Shown in pieces: positions 56,601 to 64,000 of a DNA stretch of 64,000 nucleotides; within the stretch, counting starts at the first letter, position 1; the number at the start of each line of letters is the position of its first letter. The stretch is from Scalesia atractyloides (taxonomy: Eukaryota; Streptophyta; Magnoliopsida; Asterales; Asteraceae): assembly GCA_947069175.1 (NCBI GenBank), contig CAMTDV010000023.1:84392391-84456390 (forward strand), read 5' to 3'. The translations under genes were made by a program, and so were the position numbers. Under the pieces are notes generated by a model. That model saw only the letters and a list, made by a program, of their open reading frames with translations. It did not search any database and had not been told where the DNA came from.

Positions 56601-58859
56601 CGTTTTTTATGTTTTATTATAGTCTTCATCACAATTCATCATTCATGCGCAAAATAATTTTTGGGCGATGCCACTGGAAGGAGATGATGTTCCCGATCAC
56701 CCATTGCCCTCTATCCATTTGTGATTGTTCTTAACAAATTTTACTCCCGCTCATTGTCCATCCAGATCTTCATCTCTGTACTCTCACCATATACGAAATC
56801 TATAGCAGTGACTTCATATTAAAAGAGATCAAGGCATAAAGAAAATTACTACTAATTGAAATATTAAATTACATTGTTTTAAGATTAAACAACAAGTTGC
56901 AATAAAAGGAAAACAAAACAAGTCTTGAATCTTGGTATCTAAGCCTAGTTCTACCTGAGTAATCTAAGATCCTAGCTAATTCGTTGTACCTGAAAATATG
57001 TAGAAAACTAGGTCAACTACGAGAGTTAGTGAGATACACACGCTTTAAGCATGATCCGATAAAAAAATTAATGATTTCACCTGTTCAATTCATAATAGCA
57101 TAGCCATATAATATATCTGTACAACGTCACACATTATCGATATGATGATGATCATGTGGCACAACTATTATGGTTGCCCAAAAGTATGATGTGTTAGTTT
57201 CTGATCTATAGGCGCATAATCGTACTACCGAAAGTTTTTGTACATCTAACTTTCTCTAGTTGAAAAGAATACTTCAGCATGAGTATTAGATGGGTTTATA
57301 TGATGATAACGAATGTCCATGTCACGTGTCCATAACTTTAAGGTAACATGAATATGTGAAAACCATTTGTTATAATTGAGTTTTAAGAAAAAGGTTTGTT
57401 TGTACAATTATACGCTTCCACCCAAAAGATAAAAGTAGAAAAAAGGGGGTATGATCTCACCATAAGATCGTATGGCTTAACTTCACTTGATTTTCATCGC
57501 AATAACCGTTTTATGGATACCCTAAAGTTCGAAGGTTTGAATGAGATTAATTATGATGTTGGGGGTGCAATGTGAAAATTGTTGAATGCTAGAAAGGTTT
57601 ATAAAACCTGGGTAGATAGTCCAACAAAGGAATTCTCAAGAAAGAGTTTGTGTCTTGTCTACCCAGAATTTTTTTTTTTCACGTAAGTGCATACCAATCT
57701 AATGGTTATTCTATTTATATGCTAAACTGATTTAAAAGATTCAAAAATAATTGTTGAGATAAGTTGAAAAAAATAAAACTTTGAGTATATATAGAATACT
57801 AAATTTAGAAGTTTGGATATTAAAATTGCAGTCGGCATAAAATAGATCAAAACTTGAGTTTTAGGTATAATCAATTTGAATATCTTTTAAATGTTCATCA
57901 AAATCATAAATTTCTTGGTTTTTACTATACTAAACATAATTATATTAGGTAAAAGTCAATAAAATCAACGATTTTATAATATAGTAAGTTTGGTGAATTT
58001 TTTTAAAACACAACTTCCGATAGAATCTGCCAGCTTTATGCACCGATCTTGTGACAATAGTTTTAGTTTGGAGGTTGAAAACTTGGAGTTAAGAGAAGTT
58101 CTTTATATGGTTGAAAAGCTAAGACTTTAAACTTATTTTTAAAAATATTAACAAAAAAGGTTCTGTTCTAATAGAGATATGACCTCCTAAAGTTAGAGCA
58201 GTGAATCTGTCAAAATTCGAAATTAATATTTCATATTCTTAAGAATCGTTTTAAGGATTAATTATTTAATTTTATGTTTTGATATTACTACATAAACATG
58301 TTATAGAATCATTGATGTAATTAAGAAAAAAATTGAAAACAAAAAAGGAAAGTTAACAACGCCATGAACATAAAGAGCACACTAAAAACAATTAAATTAT
58401 ATAGAATAACTTACTTAAATTTTGAGAATTCTATGATTCTTGACAGCTTCATAAGAGAGAATTATAGTTTTTGTGTGAAAAAATAATAAGGGTGGACAAC
58501 TCTATTTATTATTAGGAATTGGTTTCAAAGAGAATTGTGGTAGGGGAAAATCTCAAAAAATATATTAAAAAGAAAAGATATATCTCTTAATTTCAAAAGC
58601 TTATTACTCTAATCCTTTAATATTTAATAATCCTCATAATAGTTTACATATTATTATTATCGATATGTTTACCAACTCCTCATGAATAGTAGTAAAACTT
58701 TTTAAAATATATGTTTACTTTTTTGACCATTTATTTATTTTTATTCTATTTTTTAGTATTTATTTTTAATGAATTTTGATTCATTATTTAATTTGATTTT
58801 TCTTCTAATAAGTTGTGTTTGTTAATTTTTAAAAAAATCTTACTTCGTAATTATGCTTA
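56601..58859. other. No recognisable gene
   Basis: AT-rich intergenic sequence; I find no credible ORF, tRNA, LTR end or clear repeat. Confidence 0.5.
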
Positions 58860-59591
58860 TGCTTTTTTTTCAACACAACTATATAAGTTTTATTGAAAAT
58901 AGATATCGGGTTGTACGCCGAGTGGTAATTCATTATTTGTTTTATGTTTATCTTTTTTTCAACATTGTGATATAACTTTTTTTAAAAACGGATATTGTGC
59001 TGTTATCGCACCAAGCTAAGCTGAAACTACCAAACAACATCTATATCGATGCAGGTATTAGTTTTATTGTTTTTGCTTTCAATACATTGACTTCATATAG
59101 TTACCATACCATACCAAACAAGTTCGGTAACGGTACTCGTATCCATTTTTATCACTTCATGCGTAATAATAGATAGCGTGCCGCTACTGTAGTGAACTTT
59201 GCTAAAGCCGAATGAACAATATCAGTTTCGGTACCGGAATATATGTTATTGTTTTTGTTTTCAATAAACTTACACTATATCGTACCGAACAACATTGGTA
59301 CCAGGACCTGTATTCATTTTTATTGTTTTCGGTTTCGACACATTTTCATTTATACAACTCTGTTCGCGATGGTAAATGTATATCGGTATCGTGACGATCT
59401 GAACTGATCGATACCGTTTGAACAATATCGGTACCGGTACCGGTGTTCGCTTCTATGTTTTCAGTCGATGTAAAATACATCTTGATTTCTATACTTAGTT
59501 GATGTACCATATTGTACCATAACAAACTAAAGCGATACTAATACAGTGCTTGCGGTACCGTATCGCTGCAACGCGCGGTCAAGTATCCTAG
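58860..59591 (+). mobile_element. Helitron-type repeat with degenerate internal units
   Basis: Two short units (TCAACACAACTATATAAGTTTTATT..., TCAACATTGTGATATAACTTTTTT...) are followed by about three degenerate units of 150-190 bp rich in TACCG / CGGTA words (59040-59560). The end reads CGCTGCAACGCGCGG...ATCCTAG at 59591, a GC-rich segment before CTAG, as at Helitron 3' ends, although the next base is A, not the usual T. The part 59224-59387 is repeated at the window end. Confidence 0.45.
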
Positions 59592-59989
59592 ATAAAAAAA
59601 TAAAAATGAAACTATACATTGTATAAGATTGATCGTTTGTTATGATTATAGCTAATTTATTAGTATTGTTATTTTTTATGATATCTAACTTCTAATAAAA
59701 AACTACAACTAATGTTAATGTCAGGTGTCACTCTCTCATTTAATCTTATAATTTTAATTACATTTTATCTAAAATTACTTTTTATCCTTATTATCATCTT
59801 CTCTCAATTTTATATTTTATATATAGCAATTAATTTTTTACTTTAAAAATTGGTCAAACCTCCTAATATTATAAAATGAATATGATAATAAAAACATCTT
59901 TCTATTCTAATAAATAAAAATCCTTTTTCCACACGTATCGCTCTCTAGTATTTTCTCACCCATATTTTTTATTTATCTCTTTTGTTTTC
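59592..59989. other. No recognisable feature
   Basis: AT-rich sequence between two Helitron-type repeats. Confidence 0.5.
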
Positions 59990-60536
59990 ATAATCTGAAA
60001 TTGATTTCCTTTTTAACTCTAAAGTTTCAATCTTTGACAATTCAAGTCTAAAGTTTCAGTCGTTAGTATTTGAACCCATTTGATTAATTTGATTTTTCAC
60101 TTATAATTCAAAAGTTTTCATCTTTTGCAATTTAAACCCTTTAATCTTTTTTTACTTTCAACACAAAGCTTTTCATCTTTTGCAATTTAACCTCAACACT
60201 TTTTTACTTTCAGCTTTGGGCACTTACACTTTTCATCTTTCACAAGTTCTCAGTTTAACGTTTCGTTCTAAATTTTATGAGTTAACACGCCAAAACGTGC
60301 GTGTGGGGTTCAACGTTTTTAAATCTATTTTGTCCTCATTTAACAGGCCCGACGCATCGCATCTATTTTTCCCTGTTTGATAGGTGTGTCACAACGCGCA
60401 GGTTAGAAATCAACTTGGTTATTTTTTCTCTATTTTATACACAGACTCGTGGTCATGTAAAAAACATTTGCCTTTCATCTAACATGATATATAACTGATG
60501 AATTCCCCGCCGCATTGTGGTGGGTGGTAATTCTAG
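59990..60536 (+). mobile_element. Helitron-type element, 3' end on plus strand
   Basis: It ends CCCCGCCGCATTGTGGTGGG (a hairpin with G-T pairs), then TGGTAATTCTAG, followed by T: the hairpin plus CTRR-T layout of Helitron 3' termini. The body matches 60577-61080 in inverse orientation (GAGTTAACACG, GTGTGGGGTTCA and ACTTTCAGCTTTG words). The 5' limit is only approximate; no Rep/helicase sequence is seen. Confidence 0.6.
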
Positions 60537-60576
60537 TTATGTAATAATATAAATACTATTATAATTTACTTTACAA

Positions 60577-61080
60577 TTAGTATTAAACCCCCCGCGTTGC
60601 GGCGGAGGCGTAAAACTGTGACAAATAGCACCAATGCCACACTACAGCCAACGACCACCAAAATTTAAGTTGCGGCGTCTTAACGTGAAGAAATTAGACC
60701 GACATATAAAACAGAGAAAATAATAACTAACTCGATTTAGGACTCGCGCATTGTGACGAACTTGTTAAACGGAAAAAAAAGACGTAAATACACTGAACAA
60801 CACACGTACGTTGTGCCATGTTAACTCGCAAAATTTAGAATGAAGCGTATAAGAAAACGTAAAGTCGCTGAACCCCACACACATATTGTGTCGTGTTAAC
60901 TCGCAAAATTTAGAACTAAACGTAAAACGAAAAATGTTTATGAAAAACATAGGGGATCAAAGCTGAAAGTAAAAAAATTGTTAGGTTAAATTGAAAAAAC
61001 TGAAAACGTTTGGGTTAAAACTACAAAATCAAGTAGTTTTGGGTTTAAAGTGAAATATCAACTTTTAAAAAAAAACCCCA
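60577..61080 (-). mobile_element. Helitron-type element, 3' end on minus strand
   Basis: On the minus strand it ends CCTCCGCCGCAACGCGGGGGG, then TTTAATACTAA, followed by T. It is homologous to the neighbour at 59990-60536 but inverted, and contains two tandem units of about 70 bp (60781-60925) where the neighbour has one. The 5' limit is approximate. Confidence 0.6.
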
Positions 61081-61828
61081 AAAACATGATGTACAACACC
61101 TCAAAGCATCAAGATGTTGCTAATTTTATTATGTAAATATACCACCTCCGCACAAATCTTATAAACAAAAAACGATTGAATTTAACATTACGAAGATTTA
61201 TATAATAATATAATTTATGAACAATTGATATACCCATCAACAATACACATATGCAACCATGTGATAAAATTATAATACTATTACATTCATTAACCGTATT
61301 ACATTGTTTATAAAATTATAGTTTATATTTCCTTATCGGGTTTGATTAAATTCATGAGTTGTAAATGTATAAGATCATAATATTATTAGATCTTTTAACT
61401 TGTGATAAGGACTATATACAAGTTTATGATTTACATTTCTTTGATATTCCCTTCATGTTGTGATAAGGATTATATAGACGTTTAAGATTTACATTTTTTT
61501 GATATTCCATCCATATAATACAAGGGTTTGTAACTCCTATAATATAAAGTAATAGTCAAACCAATATTTTTAGATAGTTATCTTGTATAATATACGCGTT
61601 TGTAAGCTAATGTGAATTTAAAGAAATGAAATATTTAATTGTAAACGGACTATTAATTTTTTAAATTTGAATTAAAAATAGTATATTTTTAAAAACAACG
61701 ACTTATTGATCACATAAGAATATGTCAACAGATACTCAAATAGCATAATTACTTTTCTTAGAGTTTTTACTTGATTATTTCCAATATGTGAATTGTCATA
61801 TATTACTCAATTTTTATTATTAAAATAC

Positions 61829-61889
<61 letters not shown>

Positions 61890-62470
61890 AATTAATTTAT
61901 CAGGTTTAAAAAGAAAAGGGTTTAATTTGCTAAAAATCCAAAACTATAGATTGAATTTAAAAATAACTTGACTTAATTTAATTTAGTTTATCAACTGATT
62001 AATTAACTAAATTAGATGTTTAAATTTGTAGGGCATCTCGGTACATGATCATGGGATTTAGAATGTTATATTTTCAAGTAACGCATGATAATACATAGTA
62101 AAATAAACATGTTTGTATTAATGAATCAAACCGCATACACGAAAATCATTATTGATTTAAAACCTGAAATTCACGTATTTACAACCTCTGAAATTTGCCT
62201 ATGTTAATTTAGCTCCCATTCCCCTTTCCAAGTGAACATTGTTCCTGAATACCATCTTGAATACCATCAAGCGGATGACGTTTAATATGAAAAAAGAATA
62301 TATTCAACCTAAAATCATGTACCTTCTTATGTGTTGTTGATTTGTCATTTTGAACATCAGTTATGGAATATGCTTATCATGCCCACAGCTAAATAAAAAA
62401 ATTGGTGAGTCTATTATGACGGATGGTAGAGTGGTTGATGGTGGAGATAAGTTGGTGACACTGGGAATAT
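61081..62470. repeat. AT-rich sequence with long (TA)n
   Basis: It holds a (TA)n run at about 61835-61888. The rest is AT-rich without ORF or recognised element. The junction with the Ale fragment is at about 62471. Confidence 0.6.
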
Positions 62471-63838
62471 TGAGTAAAAATAGTGCTTTGGTTGTCACAA
62501 AGGATAGTCGCTCTTTCCAAAGGTAAAGCATGAAGTTCCTGAAGAAGATGGGTTCTATAGTAGTGTCGGCTATGGCTCTGTATTTGGATTCACAACTGGG
62601 TCTGGAAACAGTCGATTGCTTTTTAGCACTGAATGAAATGAGATTTCCTACCAAAAATATAGAATAACTATAAGTGGAATGACGAGCTTCCAAGCAACGA
62701 GCCCAATCAGCATTAGAGTATGATGGGTGAGTAGGGCAACTATAGTGTATCCCAAAGGTAATGGTGGCCTTAAGATAGTGCAAAATTCTTTTAACTTCTT
62801 GATAATGAGCAATGGTCGAAGCATGCAAAAATTGACTTACTTGATTTACAGCATAGGCGATCTCAGGTCTCGTGATCGTGAAGTTTTGGAGAGCACCTAC
62901 TATGGAACGATAATGAATAGCATTCGGAAACAAGTCACCCCTGTAGAAACAAACGGAAAATTGGTGCTTAAGGGTGTTCGTGCAGGTTTTGCATTCAACA
63001 TCTTAGCATGAGTTAGAATATCCAAGGTATATTTAGATTGATTAAAAAAAAGACCATTATGAGTATAGGTAACCTCCGGTCTTAAAAGGTAGTTTAGTTT
63101 CCCAAGATCCTTGATAACAAATTCTTTATTAAGGTAGGATATCAGTGACTTGAGAGTGGTTTGTTGGTTGCTTCGTTAAGATAAGATCATCAACATACAC
63201 AAGTAGATACATGAACATGAGTCACGTTTACATTTATAGATGAACAAAGATGGATCCGCTCGACTACATGAGAAACCATTGTTGGTAAGAAACAAGCTTA
63301 GACGATGAAACCATGCCTTGGGAGCTTGTTTTAAACAATTGATAGCTTTGCTTAACTTGAAAACATGAGAGGAACATTGTGGATCAATAAAGCCCTCAGG
63401 TTGTTCCATAAAAACACTTTTAGTGAGATGGCCATGCAAGAAGGCATTATTGACATCCAATTGATGAAGATTCCAACTATTTACAACGCCTAAGGCTAGA
63501 ACAGTGCGCACAGTGTAGCTTTAACAACGAGGCTGAACATATAAGAGTAGTCGAGGCCCGGGACTTAGGTGAAGCCCTGAGCAACGATTCTGGCTTTGTA
63601 ACGATCAATGGACCCATCTGACTGAAATTTAGTTCTAAAAGACACTCTTGACCGACAACAATGGCATTTGTTGGTCGAGGAACAAGAATCCAAGTTTGAT
63701 ACTTATGAAGGGCATGAAGTTCCTCTTCCATGGCACGAATCTATTTCGTATCTTTAGATGACACATGATAAGTTTTATGATCATTCGGATAAAATAAAGC
63801 ATGATTTAGAGGAATCGTGTGCGTATGGGCCAAGTCAG
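62471..63838 (-). pseudogene. Duplicate fragment of the Ale-type pol (RT and RNase H)
   Basis: Near-copy of 40811-42160. In the first 340 bp I count about seven differences, so about 98% identity. It covers the RNase H start and RT, including QLDVNNAFLHG and the same frameshift directly before the YVDD box. It has intact stretches that the first copy has lost (about 12 bp near 62831, and about 14 bp near 63358) and vice versa, so neither is simply the parent of the other. Both ends are abrupt, without LTR. Confidence 0.88.
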
Positions 63839-64000
63839 TTTCGGTACCGGAATATATGTTATTGTTTTTGTTTTCAATAAACTTACACTATATCGTACCG
63901 AACAACATTGGTACCAGGACCTGTATTCATTTTTATTGTTTTCGGTTTCGACGCATTTTCATTTATACAACTCTGTTCGCGATGGTAAATGTATATCGGT
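63837..64000. repeat. Second copy of a Helitron-type repeat segment
   Basis: It matches 59224-59387 over 164 bp with one difference seen, starting at the Ale junction with a TC overlap, and running off the window. Confidence 0.9.

Overview
This is plant nuclear DNA, a gene-poor and transposon-rich stretch of a eudicot. The family is probably Asteraceae, but that is my impression from the style of the repeats, not something the window proves. The evidence is decayed LTR retrotransposons of several lineages (Ty3/gypsy chromovirus, Athila-like, Ty1/copia Sirevirus, short-LTR Ale-type copia), tRNA-derived SINEs, Helitron-type ends, a Mutator-like fold-back element, MITEs and long (TA)n runs. I find one intact-looking host gene: a three-exon CHLOROPLAST IMPORT APPARATUS 2 (CIA2)-like CCT-domain gene on the minus strand at 45480-48036.

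Layout. 1-5456: the 3' half of a Tekay/Del-type gypsy element (RT, RNase H, integrase, chromodomain-like tail, all with stops and frameshifts) and its 2.6-kb 3' LTR. 5457-10310: an older gypsy LTR, split at 6316-8875 by a complete non-coding copia-type element (perfect 5-bp target duplication GAAAG). 10345-20345: a minus-strand gypsy relic whose right-hand LTR is split by a complete solo LTR at 16123-18774 (target duplication ATTCC); that solo LTR belongs to the same family as the LTR at 2820-5456. 20345-22040: Athila-like LTR, primer site and start of gag. 22454-24820: elements bordered by (TA)n. 25138-37867: a 12.7-kb minus-strand Sirevirus with both LTRs, target duplication AGTTC, gag, pol and a third, envelope-position ORF, all broken. 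37977-38309: CACTA-like MITE. 40510-45064: Ale-type copia relic. 45480-48460: the CIA2-like gene. 48880-53500: MULE, SINEs, microsatellites and a (TA)n-flanked element. 53515-54929: two LTR pieces. 55380-55900: pseudogene of a Harbinger-associated Myb/SANT-like protein. 58860-61080: Helitron-type repeats, two of them tail to tail. 62471-64000: a second, about 98% identical piece of the Ale element joined to a second copy of a Helitron-type repeat.

Most striking observation. The 2.6-kb LTR family present at 2820-5456 and 16123-18774 carries four tRNA-like modules in the same order in both copies: one antisense serine/leucine-type module and a tandem array of three sense modules about 170 bp apart. 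Their A/B-box motifs and an extended hairpin, which keeps its pairing although the sequence differs between modules, are retained in both LTRs. The best parallel I know is Cassandra, whose LTRs carry 5S rRNA sequence; I do not know of a tRNA equivalent. A second recurring theme is perfect or near-perfect interrupted palindromes just upstream of the TATA box in four unrelated LTR families of this window.
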